Origin: TWA4 sp051879195
GTDB taxonomy: Bacteria > Bacillota > Clostridia > Lachnospirales > Lachnospiraceae
Assembly: GCA_051879195.1 (NCBI GenBank)
Contig: JBJELO010000293.1
Coordinates: 1-64,000 of the forward strand
DNA: 64,000 bases
Direction of reading: 5' to 3'
In this document: positions 35,098 through 42,537 of the stretch, piece after piece
Position numbering within the stretch: position 1 is the first letter of the stretch
Layout: the number at the start of each line of letters is the position of its first letter
Program-made: the position numbers and the translations under genes
The notes under the pieces: model-generated
Told to the model about the DNA's origin: nothing
Database searches by the model: none
The model's input: only the letters and a program-made list of their open reading frames with translations

Positions 35098-35850
35098 TCA
35101 CGCCTGCCTGTCATCCAGCAGATAAGGCAGGAAATAGCGTATCTGTTTTTTCCACCACGGCCAGTCATGATCCACATCATATCCCCAGAAATCGACCCAG
35201 CCGCGGATACCTTTTTTCGTAAAAATCTCCGCCAGAAGGCCCGTGGTGCGGCGTCCTTCATTTTCCCAGCGTCCCTGTCCCACACAGAATACGATTTTCC
35301 GCTGATTGTACAGTTCTATATAGGGATGATTCTCCGGCATATTGGCCAGAAAATGGACCGGGGAGTTATCATAAAGCGTACTATTGCACCAATTATCCCA
35401 GAAATGAGGCGCATCATAGCAGCCGGACAGCCCCGCCACTCCGGCAAACAGATCCGGTCTGCGGAAAAATACGATGGCAGCATGGGTTGCGCCCAGACTG
35501 AAGCCGGTTGTCAGCGGCAGCAAACCGGTGTGATTGATCCGATGAATCAGCGGAACCACTTCATCCACAATATAGTGGTAATACTGCTCCTGCACCCAGG
35601 CCCTGTGTCCCTTGTCGCCGCCGGTATCGGACCAGCTTTCCCGGTCTACCGTATCGACGCAGAACAGCTGAATCCTCCCTGACTCTATATAATCTGCCAG
35701 CGTTCCCGGCATATCAAAACTTTCCCAGTTGTCGCACATGCCATCCTGACAGGGAAATGCCAGCAGCGGTACACCGTCATGACCATATACCAGCAGATGC
35801 AGTTCCCGCTCCAGACACTGGCTGTAATGCGCAATATATTCTCTTTTCAT
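35098..35850 (-). CDS. Alpha/beta-hydrolase, putative esterase (EstD/FrmB type)
   Basis: 250 residues. Nucleophile elbow GFSLGATHA (Ser), a preceding oxyanion region LLAFPCQDG, and a C-terminal DVDHDWPWW supplying His. The family includes S-formylglutathione hydrolase-like and feruloyl-type esterases. The gene lies between glutamate-cysteine ligase (27 nt away) and an ATP-grasp ligase, so a thioester, peptide or conjugate substrate is possible. No signal peptide, hence cytoplasmic. Confidence 0.82.
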   Translation of the reverse strand: MKREYIAHYSQCLERELHLLVYGHDGVPLLAFPCQDGMCDNWESFDMPGTLADYIESGRIQLFCVDTVDRESWSDTGGDKGHRAWVQEQYYHYIVDEVVPLIHRINHTGLLPLTTGFSLGATHAAIVFFRRPDLFAGVAGLSGCYDAPHFWDNWCNSTLYDNSPVHFLANMPENHPYIELYNQRKIVFCVGQGRWENEGRRTTGLLAEIFTKKGIRGWVDFWGYDVDHDWPWWKKQIRYFLPYLLDDRQA

Positions 35851-35898
35851 TGGTTTGTTTCCTTTCTTTTCACCGTTTTCTCCTAATCATCCGGAGAT

Positions 35899-37113
35899 TC
35901 ATTTTTTACCGGTTTTATCGTCAGTTTTCTTCCTCTGCAAGATAAATTCCACCTGGGCGTTTCGCTCTTCCAGCGTGTCCGCCCGCAGCAGCCAGGCATG
36001 ATTGCCCATCTCTGCGGCAAGAGCAGAATCCACTTCAAAGTCCTCAATGACAGCCGCTCCCAGATGCAGGCGGATTTCCTCCTGCGTATGAAGGTAGGAA
36101 ATGGAATGCTTGCGGCCCACATGAGTAATATAATGGCGGAATTCACTGTTGATAAAACACCGGTCATGAATCAGGCTGTCTGCCCAGATGGTATAAACAT
36201 CCGTATCATAGGCATAGTTCATTTTATCCGGGATCCGTCCGCCGGGGGCACGCATATTCACCTCCAGCCCCACCAGATCTCCCCGCCGTCCAAGACCTTC
36301 CCGGTCTTCGTCAAGACGGAAAAATTCAAAATGGAAAAACCGGTTCCGTGTGTCAAATTCCTGCAGAAGCCGTTCGCCGGCCTCCCGCAGATCCCTGCCC
36401 GGCGCCTGGCAGTAGCTGACCACATCTTCATCCAGATTTACCGCATCCATCAGACTGCCCGGCAGCGCCTGACTGGCACAGAACAGCACCTGCTTCCGGC
36501 TGTCCGTAACGCCGTCAAAGGATTCCACATGGCCCGGCACCAGTTCTTCCTCAATAAAGGGAATATGAGACGGCTTTTTCTCCCAGAACACTTCCAGTTC
36601 CGCCCCATTATGAATCTTGTAAGTGCTGGCGGCTCCAACTCCTTTATCCGGCTTGACAATAACCGGATATCCCACCTTTTCCGCAAAATTTTCCGCCTCT
36701 TCCAGTGTCCCGGGCAGCACCCAGCGTGCCGTCGGAATTCCCGCCCGCTCATAAGCCGCTTTCATCCGGGATTTCCGGTTCATATCAGCCATCGATCCCA
36801 GCCCCGGGCCGGTTCTGATGTTAAAATCGCTGCGGATCCGTGCCTCCAGTTCCAGCCAGTATTCATTTTCACTGTCCACAAAATCAATGCGTCCATATCG
36901 GAAAATATACTCCGCCACGACACGGTAAACCGCATCGTAATCCACCAGACTCTGCACATACCGGTAATCACTGAGGCTGTTCTGACAGGCAGTTCCGATA
37001 CCCTCCCAGGGCGCGTCTCCGATTCCCAGAACGACCACGCCCCGCGCCTTCAGCCGGTCACAGAAATTATAAAAATGCCGCGGAAAATGCGGCGAAATAA
37101 AAATTACATTCAT
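35899..37113 (-). CDS. ATP-grasp domain ligase
   Basis: About 404 residues. The N-terminal pre-ATP-grasp Rossmann half begins MNVIFISPHFPRHFYNFCDRLKARG; the ATP-grasp core shows VGYPVIVKPDKGVGAASTYKI (the ATP lysine), FIEEELVPGHVESFDGV and the metal-binding GLEVNMRAPGG. Carboxylate-amine ligases of this shape make peptides or amides. Position beside glutamate-cysteine ligase suggests it extends gamma-glutamylcysteine or a related product; that is inference. ATG 37113 is preferred over an upstream ATG at 37179 because the conserved fold starts there. Confidence 0.85.
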   Translation of the reverse strand: MNVIFISPHFPRHFYNFCDRLKARGVVVLGIGDAPWEGIGTACQNSLSDYRYVQSLVDYDAVYRVVAEYIFRYGRIDFVDSENEYWLELEARIRSDFNIRTGPGLGSMADMNRKSRMKAAYERAGIPTARWVLPGTLEEAENFAEKVGYPVIVKPDKGVGAASTYKIHNGAELEVFWEKKPSHIPFIEEELVPGHVESFDGVTDSRKQVLFCASQALPGSLMDAVNLDEDVVSYCQAPGRDLREAGERLLQEFDTRNRFFHFEFFRLDEDREGLGRRGDLVGLEVNMRAPGGRIPDKMNYAYDTDVYTIWADSLIHDRCFINSEFRHYITHVGRKHSISYLHTQEEIRLHLGAAVIEDFEVDSALAAEMGNHAWLLRADTLEERNAQVEFILQRKKTDDKTGKK

Positions 37114-37406
37114 CCTTATCTCACTCCAGTCCGGTTCGTATGCAAAAGCGCCCGCCTTCCCGAAAGAAAACGAGCGCACTCATTGTTGAGCACCATACCT
37201 TTATCTTAGTAACGATTCAGCTGAAAAACCCGGGTATTTGCTGAACTGCTTCTATTAAAAGCATAGCGAATCCCACTGAAAAAGTCAATGAATTTTCCTA
37301 CTGTTTCGGTATGGTTTTTTCCGATATCCTGTTACAGTTTTTTCCTATTCCTCTCTGCACAGCCTGTCCGTCTTCATCCCTGCCGTGCCTGCTGTCTTCT
37401 GCACTA

Positions 37407-37706
37407 TTAACCCTGTTCTTTCTCGATCTGCGCAAACAATTCCTCACAATAATCCGGATGTGCCTGTGCCAGCTTCATGAATGTTTCAAAATCATCAATC
37501 CGTGCACTGGTCAGCATACACTTTCTGAATATCTCCGGTGTCATCAATTCAGGCTCCAGAACCGCATCCCATTCCTCATCTTCATACGCAAGCATCCGCT
37601 TCACTGCCATGCGCGTTATCTTCTTCGCATTCAATCCGGGCATATCTGCTGCTGTCCTGCCTGCTGCCTCTTTTTCGTATTGCTTTAGCTTGTCAAATCT
37701 TAACAT
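37407..37706 (-). CDS. Small conserved-looking hypothetical protein
   Basis: 99 residues, acidic and helical (MLRFDKLKQYEKEAAGRTAADMPGLNAKKITR...). No family is recognised. SD AGGAGTG lies 6 nt before the ATG, and codon use resembles its neighbours, supporting a real gene. It is flanked by the ATP-grasp gene and, divergently, by an XRE gene; nothing indicates function. Confidence 0.6.
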   Translation of the reverse strand: MLRFDKLKQYEKEAAGRTAADMPGLNAKKITRMAVKRMLAYEDEEWDAVLEPELMTPEIFRKCMLTSARIDDFETFMKLAQAHPDYCEELFAQIEKEQG

Positions 37707-37895
37707 AGTTCACTCCTGACTATTTTTTCGTCGTCTTTCCATGAAAACTTTGTACGTTAACAGTTACACTATCCTCTTATAGATACTTTTTTCAGTATAT
37801 TCAGGTAAGGTTTCAGCCAAAATAATTAAAACCATACTATGGATGGATAAGTAGATAACATAATAGTACCATTATATCACTGATTATCAAGTAAA

Positions 37896-37978
37896 TCCAC
37901 TATTTTAGTTTTCTATTCCACCATATTGGTACATATTTCAGGTAAACTGAGAGTAGATTGAGGTGATAAAATAGTGGA
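37896..37978. repeat. 12-bp inverted repeat spanning the XRE start codon
   Basis: TCCACTATTTTA (37896-37907) and its exact complement TAAAATAGTGGA (37967-37978) lie 59 nt apart; the second copy contains the GTG start at 37974. This is consistent with autoregulation by looping, or with an mRNA hairpin masking the start region. Confidence 0.55.
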
Positions 37979-38267
37979 CTTTGGTGACAGATTAAAATCG
38001 TTGCGCACACAGGCCGGCCTGACCCAGCAGCAGCTGGCAGAACGGATCGGTGCCACAAAATCAATGATTTCCTATTACGAACTGCAGGAACGCCAGCCCT
38101 CATCTGTCTCCCTGAGGAAACTGTCGGAGGTATTTCACGTAAGTACCGATTACCTGCTGGGACTGGAAAAAGGCGAAAGCATCGACGTCTCCGGACTTAA
38201 CGAAGAAGATATTCAGGTTGTACGTCAGATGGTCAGCCTGCTGAGGAAGAAAAACACGTCCGGGTGA
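37974..38267 (+). CDS. XRE-family HTH regulator
   Basis: 97 residues. The Cro/C1 HTH domain is complete (FGDRLKSLRTQAGLTQQQLAERIGATKSMISYYELQERQPSSVSLRKLSEVFHVSTDYLLGL), followed by a short helix (LNEEDIQVVRQMVSLLRKK) typical of phage-repressor-like small regulators. The start is GTG, with SD GAGGTGAT 6 nt upstream; no ATG in frame fits. Immediately after its stop begins a ~244-nt palindromic element. Targets are unknown, possibly itself. Confidence 0.88.
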   Translation: MDFGDRLKSLRTQAGLTQQQLAERIGATKSMISYYELQERQPSSVSLRKLSEVFHVSTDYLLGLEKGESIDVSGLNEEDIQVVRQMVSLLRKKNTSG

Positions 38268-38511
38268 TGTACAGTTCTTGTGTGGTGAGGATGAGAGGGA
38301 TGGTGAGGCCAAATTGCAGTGGTATCCTCCACGGGGACGCGCTCTCGCTCTGTGACAAACGCAGCGGATGCTAAACTCGCGAACCGTCTTTTCAGACGGC
38401 CCGCTTGTTAAGCACCGGCGTTTGTCAACGGTCCCCTTTGCAGGATACCACTGCAATTTGGCCGCCGCAGGTTGTCTCATCCTGCCGAAGGTGCAGAACC
38501 GGAACTGTACA
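38268..38511. repeat. Nested palindromic element, copy 1 (~244 nt)
   Basis: The outermost TGTACAGTTC (38268-38277) pairs with GAACTGTACA (38502-38511). A perfect 22-bp inner arm pair lies at 38307-38328 and 38442-38463. A conserved core follows at 38335-38367 and 38414-38438, with an internal hairpin CCGTCT-tttc-AGACGG. The core is 35/25 nt long on its two sides and matches copy 2 in inverse orientation with about two mismatches per side. It starts directly after the XRE stop codon. No coding potential is supported. Confidence 0.8.
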
Positions 38512-38665
38512 TTGGGGGGAGGGACATCTGTGGCTGCCACTACGCATTATTCAGGGCCGGTCGTTGATTCCCCATGACGTGCAGCGTGTAAAATATATCA
38601 GAAGCGGTCAGGTATCACAGGCAGCAGGATCATCAGCAACAAATCAAATATGTCCTGCTCCCACA

Positions 38666-38901
38666 TACAGTTGCCTTCTTTATTGCGGATATATATTGTC
38701 AAAAACTATGCGGCACCATGACCGACAGGTCCTGTCAAGGAGACCGTCGACAAACGCCGGTACTTGCTTTTTCAAGCGTAAGCGCCGAAAAAGCTTACGT
38801 ACCGCTGCGTTTGTCGCAGAGCGAGAGCGCGTCTCCGGACAGGACCTGTCGGTCATGGTGCCTCACAGCACTTTATATATCCAGCAAAAGAACAAACTGT
38901 A
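38666..38901. repeat. Nested palindromic element, copy 2 (~236 nt), inverted relative to copy 1
   Basis: Ends TACAGTT (38666-38672) / AACTGTA (38895-38901); next pair GGATATATA (38687-38695) / TATATATCC (38874-38882); then a perfect 25-bp arm pair at 38712-38736 and 38838-38862 containing GACAGGWCCTGTC; then the core at 38737-38761 and 38802-38834, matching copy 1 reverse-complemented. The arms do not resemble copy 1 in sequence but keep the same order and spacing. It ends 6 nt before the symporter stop. Confidence 0.8.
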
Positions 38902-38906
38902 ATCTT

Positions 38907-40133
38907 TTACTTCTTCTCCAGCTTCACCGTTTCTTTCATGGCTACTGCGCAGGCCAGGTCGCCCAGTACGTTGCAGCAGGTTGCGCCCATGTCGCACAGT
39001 GTGTTGATGCTGATATATACACCCATGATGCCGGTGGGCAGTCCTGCGATGGATGCCAGGGCTGCGAAGCTCGCGATGGCGCCTCCGGGTACACCGGGTG
39101 TTCCGATGGAAAGCAGGGTGTTGGAGAGCATGACTATGATCATCATGCCCAGACTTACTTCCACGCCGCAGGCATTGGCGAAGAATACGATCATAAAGGA
39201 CATTACAATTGATACCGCATCCATATTGACCGTTGCTCCCAGCGGCAGCGCCATGGAAGAAATTTCATTGGGAACGCCCAGTTCGTCGGCACATCGCTTG
39301 GAAATGGGCAGTGTGGCAGAACTGGAGCAGGTTCCGAATGCATTCAGTGCTGCGGGCATAACGGTAACAAAGAACTCTTTCACGCTGCATTTTCCAATCA
39401 GTTTGACGATGCCGCCGTAAACGATCAGCACATACAGGATGTAGGTAACATACAGCGCAATCAGTACCGTACCCAGTGCGACGATCGTGTCGGTACCGTT
39501 GGCGTAAACAACGGAAGCGATGGAGCAGAATACACCGATGGGTGTAACATACATAACGACTGATACGATTTTAACGGATATTTCATTGACCGCTTCGCAG
39601 ACCTTTACAAAAGGCTCTGCTTTCTTTCCCAGAGAAAGACAGGTGATTCCGATGATAATGGCAAATACCAGTACCTGCAGCATATCACCATTGGAAAAGC
39701 TCGCAAAAGGATTGGAAGGAATCAGATTTTTCACCGTATCCAGCAGACTTGTAAACTGTGTTGCTTCTACTTCAACCTCGGACATGGTGATGGATACACC
39801 TTTGCCCATGCCAAGAGCCCGCGGCAGAAAGACACCCAGCAGACTGGCAAATAATGTGGTTCCGCAAAAATACAGGATGGACTGCAGACCGATACGACCG
39901 GTGGTCGATACGCTGCCGATTCCCTGAATACCAACGATCAGTGAACAGAATACCAGCGGATAGATCATCATACGCAGTGCATTCATGTACAGTGAGCTGA
40001 CCAGTTCCACCAGAGGCAGCACACCCTCATATCTGCCCGGCATGAAAAGACCGAACAGAATCCCCAGTACCAGACCTGCGAAAATAGCTGTGGTAATACT
40101 AAATGACTTCTTTTTTGCTTTTTCTTTTGACAT
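38907..40133 (-). CDS. Dicarboxylate/amino acid:cation symporter (DAACS)
   Basis: About 408 residues with eight hydrophobic segments. Family landmarks: MNALRMMIYPLVFCSLIVGI, the serine-rich TCSSSATLPISKRCADELG (HP1), LPLGATVNMDAVSI (TM7 substrate/cation site) and GVPGGAIASFAALASIAGLP (HP2). It imports dicarboxylates or small neutral/acidic amino acids with Na+ or H+. ATG 40133 is chosen for SD GGAG; a longer frame to 40208 lacks support. Neighbouring proline/amino-acid catabolism suggests an amino-acid substrate. Confidence 0.9.
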   Translation of the reverse strand: MSKEKAKKKSFSITTAIFAGLVLGILFGLFMPGRYEGVLPLVELVSSLYMNALRMMIYPLVFCSLIVGIQGIGSVSTTGRIGLQSILYFCGTTLFASLLGVFLPRALGMGKGVSITMSEVEVEATQFTSLLDTVKNLIPSNPFASFSNGDMLQVLVFAIIIGITCLSLGKKAEPFVKVCEAVNEISVKIVSVVMYVTPIGVFCSIASVVYANGTDTIVALGTVLIALYVTYILYVLIVYGGIVKLIGKCSVKEFFVTVMPAALNAFGTCSSSATLPISKRCADELGVPNEISSMALPLGATVNMDAVSIVMSFMIVFFANACGVEVSLGMMIIVMLSNTLLSIGTPGVPGGAIASFAALASIAGLPTGIMGVYISINTLCDMGATCCNVLGDLACAVAMKETVKLEKK

Positions 40134-40283
40134 CGTTTTTCTCCTTCTTATTTTTATCATAAGCTGACATAATTTGGTCATTATAACCATATTCTTGTGC
40201 GAAGTCAATTCTTTTTTGTAGATTTCGTCATATATTTTTTCAATACCCTGCTATAGTTTTTACTTATTAAAAAATCAGAAAAT

Positions 40284-40321
40284 CAAATCGGGACCGGTTC
40301 CTGAAAACCGATCCCGATTTG
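40284..40321 (-). terminator. Terminator of the aminotransferase transcript
   Basis: A ~16-bp stem with a single mismatch (CAAATCGGGAcCGGTT paired with AACCGaTCCCGATTTG), followed on the minus strand by ATTTTCTGATTTTTT. It lies 37 nt after the aminotransferase stop. Confidence 0.75.
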
Positions 40322-40357
40322 GCTGTTCTGACATTTGACTGGACAGTGTTTCTGTGC

Positions 40358-41572
40358 TTATGACAGTGCTTCTACAGATGCCTTAATGATCTCATATGCC
40401 TTGTCACAGTCTTCTTCTGTGATGATAAGCGGCGGGATCATACGGATCATATGGGCGCCGATTGCTGTAATCAGCAGATGACGATGCAGACATTCATGTT
40501 TTACGTCTACGCCTGAGATGGTGTCGTCAAATTCCACGCCGACCAGCAGACCCTGGCCTCTGACTTCCTTAACATGAGGCAGATCTTTTAATTTATCCAT
40601 GAAATAACCGCCCATCTTCTTCGCATTGTCTGCCAGATTGCGATCCAGAAGTTCATTAATCTCTGCCAGTGCTGCAGCACAGCTTACGGGATGTCCGCCG
40701 AAGGTGGTGCCGTGAGATCCGGGTGTAAATGCTTTGGATACTTCTTCTGTTGCGCAGATGGCACCGATAGGCATACCGCCGCCCATTGCTTTTGCCATGG
40801 ATACGATATCGGGTTTGATTCCGTAGTTCATGAAGGACATGACTTTACCGGTTCTGCACCAGCCGGTCTGTACCTCATCGATCAGCAGCAGCATATCCTT
40901 TTCATCACAGAAATCACGAAGACCCTGCATGAATTCCTGAGTTGCGGGATGTACACCGCCTTCACCCTGTACAGGCTCGATCATGATGGCGATAGTGTCT
41001 TCCGTACATGCATCCTTAAATGCCTGCAGGTTATTGTACTCTGCATAGGTAAAGCCCTGTGTCATGGGACCGAAACCGATCTGGCAGCCGTTGTCGGGCT
41101 GACCGGTTGCGGACATGGCACCGAAGGTTCTGCCGTGGAAGCCCATGGAAGCGGTTACGATGTTGTATCTGTTGGGACCGTATTTTTCAACACCGTATTT
41201 TCTTGCCATCTTGATCATGGCTTCATTTGCCTCAGTACCGGAATTCTGGAAGAAAATCTTGTCCATACCGATGGTGGTACAGATTTTCTCAGCCAGCAGT
41301 GCCTGAGGAATGGTATAAGGATAGTTGAAGGTATGCATGATATCGGAAACCTGATCCTTAACGGCTGCTACAACCTTATCATTGCAGTTTCCGGCCGAGT
41401 TTACGGCAATACCTGCGTAGAAATCCAGATATGCTTCACCGTTTTCGTCGTACATGTACTGATCTTTTGCTGTTTCTGCAATAAAATCAAAACGCTCATA
41501 GGTTTCGATCATGTACTTGTTAACTTTGTCTTTGATGTCCTGAGCTGTCAGCCCTGTGTCTTTCAATCTCAT
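40358..41572 (-). CDS. Class III aminotransferase, acetylornithine/ornithine-type
   Basis: About 404 residues. PLP motifs: FFQNSGTEANEAMIKMAR, MGFHGRTFGAMSATGQ, LLIDEVQTGWCRTGK and the Schiff-base lysine in VSMAKAMGGGMPIGA, plus HGTTFGGHPVSCAAA. It belongs to the acetylornithine/ornithine/4-aminobutyrate class. Next to proline reductase, whose product is 5-aminovalerate, it could act on ornithine or omega-amino acids; this is inference. ATG 41572 has SD AAGGAG. Its promoter is almost identical to that of the iron alcohol dehydrogenase at 56.4 kb, so the two are probably co-regulated. Confidence 0.88.
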   Translation of the reverse strand: MRLKDTGLTAQDIKDKVNKYMIETYERFDFIAETAKDQYMYDENGEAYLDFYAGIAVNSAGNCNDKVVAAVKDQVSDIMHTFNYPYTIPQALLAEKICTTIGMDKIFFQNSGTEANEAMIKMARKYGVEKYGPNRYNIVTASMGFHGRTFGAMSATGQPDNGCQIGFGPMTQGFTYAEYNNLQAFKDACTEDTIAIMIEPVQGEGGVHPATQEFMQGLRDFCDEKDMLLLIDEVQTGWCRTGKVMSFMNYGIKPDIVSMAKAMGGGMPIGAICATEEVSKAFTPGSHGTTFGGHPVSCAAALAEINELLDRNLADNAKKMGGYFMDKLKDLPHVKEVRGQGLLVGVEFDDTISGVDVKHECLHRHLLITAIGAHMIRMIPPLIITEEDCDKAYEIIKASVEALS

Positions 41573-41735
41573 AGGGGTTCTCCTTCCATGTAGCATATAA
41601 TGATTGAAGTGTCAAATGAATTCGACGCTTCATATGATACCAACGGATTTCTCCGCGTTTCACGCTCCCGAAATCCTGAAACCATTCAGAGACAGTTCCG
41701 AATTCATGAAGCTGTCTGAATCTGAGTAATTACAA

Positions 41736-41780
41736 AAAGAACAAAGTACATCCGTTTGTTTCGGAACGCCTTTGTTCTTT
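41736..41780 (-). other. 5' leader hairpin of the aminotransferase transcript
   Basis: A perfect 11-bp stem (AAAGAACAAAG / CTTTGTTCTTT) begins about 3 nt after the predicted transcription start and is followed on the minus strand by TTTTTGTAATT. It may be an attenuator or a 5'-protective hairpin. Confidence 0.55.
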
Positions 41781-41789
41781 CTGTAAATG

Positions 41790-41819
41790 AATATATCACT
41801 CGTGCGTTATATTGTCAAT
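41790..41819 (-). promoter_or_regulatory. Aminotransferase promoter with embedded GTGCGTTATA site
   Basis: On the minus strand TTGACA (41818-41813), a 17-nt spacer and TATATT (41795-41790). The 28 nt at 41792-41819 differ at one base from 56482-56509 in front of the iron alcohol dehydrogenase. The spacer contains GTGCGTTATA (plus strand), half of the palindrome at 41896-41911. Confidence 0.8.
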
Positions 41820-41895
41820 AGGTTTGTTTATTTTTTTTATTTCCATCTGTTTTGACAGTATTTTCTGACTCTTATGTGCGTGTTTTAATTTATAA

Positions 41896-41911
41896 ATGCG
41901 TTATAACGCAT
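41896..41911. promoter_or_regulatory. Perfect 16-bp palindromic operator candidate
   Basis: ATGCGTTATAACGCAT is a perfect palindrome just beyond the XRE-cupin stop and ~75 nt upstream of the aminotransferase -35. Its half-site recurs in the promoter spacers at 41802 and 56492 and, with a near-complete second half, at 56654-56668. Confidence 0.65.
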
Positions 41912-41915
41912 GCAA

Positions 41916-42500
41916 CTACGCTTTAGGCAGGAACGCGAATACACTGACGAGACGTACTCTTGCATCCGTTTCATTTTTATAGCTGTGTTCCCTGTCTGAT
42001 TGAAACAGCAGAGCATCTTCCGGCTCCACAACATAGCTTTGATCTTTCAGTTCAAGTGTCAGGGTTCCTTCGATGCCGATCACATATTCCATGGTTTTTT
42101 CCCCGTGGGATCCGCTGTAATAGACTCCATGGGGTTCCAGTTCGATGATGTAGATTTCAAAGTTACGCTTTTTTTCAAATGGAAAATACGTATACACCGT
42201 ATACTGGCCCGGCATTTCCTTGGACGGAATCAGGTCCCTGTGATTCACCTTATAAGCCTCCAGCTCCGGCTCCCGGATCAGATCATCAAATTCTACTCTG
42301 AGTCCGCTGACAATCTTGCCCAGCACACCGATGGTCGGATTGGATTCGCCCCGTTCGATCTGTCCCAGCATGCTTTTGCTGACACCGGTCTGCTCCGAAA
42401 GCTCATCCAGACTCATTTTCTTGGCCAGCCTGATTTTCTTCAGGTTGACCGCCACATTGTGAACCAGAAAATCCGTTTTTCTGTTTTCCTTTTTATTCAT
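41916..42500 (-). CDS. XRE-cupin transcriptional regulator
   Basis: 194 residues: N-terminal HTH (NLKKIRLAKKMSLDELSEQTGVSKSMLGQIERGESNPTIGVLGKIVSGL) and C-terminal cupin_2 barrel (IIELEPHGVYYSGSHGEKTMEYVIGIEGTLTLELKDQSYVVEPEDALLFQSDREHSY). Such regulators commonly bind small metabolites in amino-acid and polyamine catabolism. ATG 42500 is chosen for SD AAAGGTGG; the ORF extending to 42536 abuts the racemase-TetR gene. It is the last gene of the ABC transporter/racemase operon and a candidate reader of the GTGCGTTATA sites just downstream. Confidence 0.92.
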   Translation of the reverse strand: MNKKENRKTDFLVHNVAVNLKKIRLAKKMSLDELSEQTGVSKSMLGQIERGESNPTIGVLGKIVSGLRVEFDDLIREPELEAYKVNHRDLIPSKEMPGQYTVYTYFPFEKKRNFEIYIIELEPHGVYYSGSHGEKTMEYVIGIEGTLTLELKDQSYVVEPEDALLFQSDREHSYKNETDARVRLVSVFAFLPKA

Positions 42501-42537
42501 GCTTTTCCCACCTTTTCCTGAAAGGGTCCGCAGCATG

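Noticed and set aside
35998..37209. 403-residue plus-strand open frame opposite the ATP-grasp gene
   Set aside because: The minus strand has the complete ATP-grasp domain and SD; the plus frame shows no domain and typical shadow composition.
38405..39212. Overlapping plus-strand frames of 160-165 codons across the palindromic elements and symporter end
   Set aside because: They run through the palindromes and antisense to the symporter, with no SD or domain; the palindromic structure explains the open frames.
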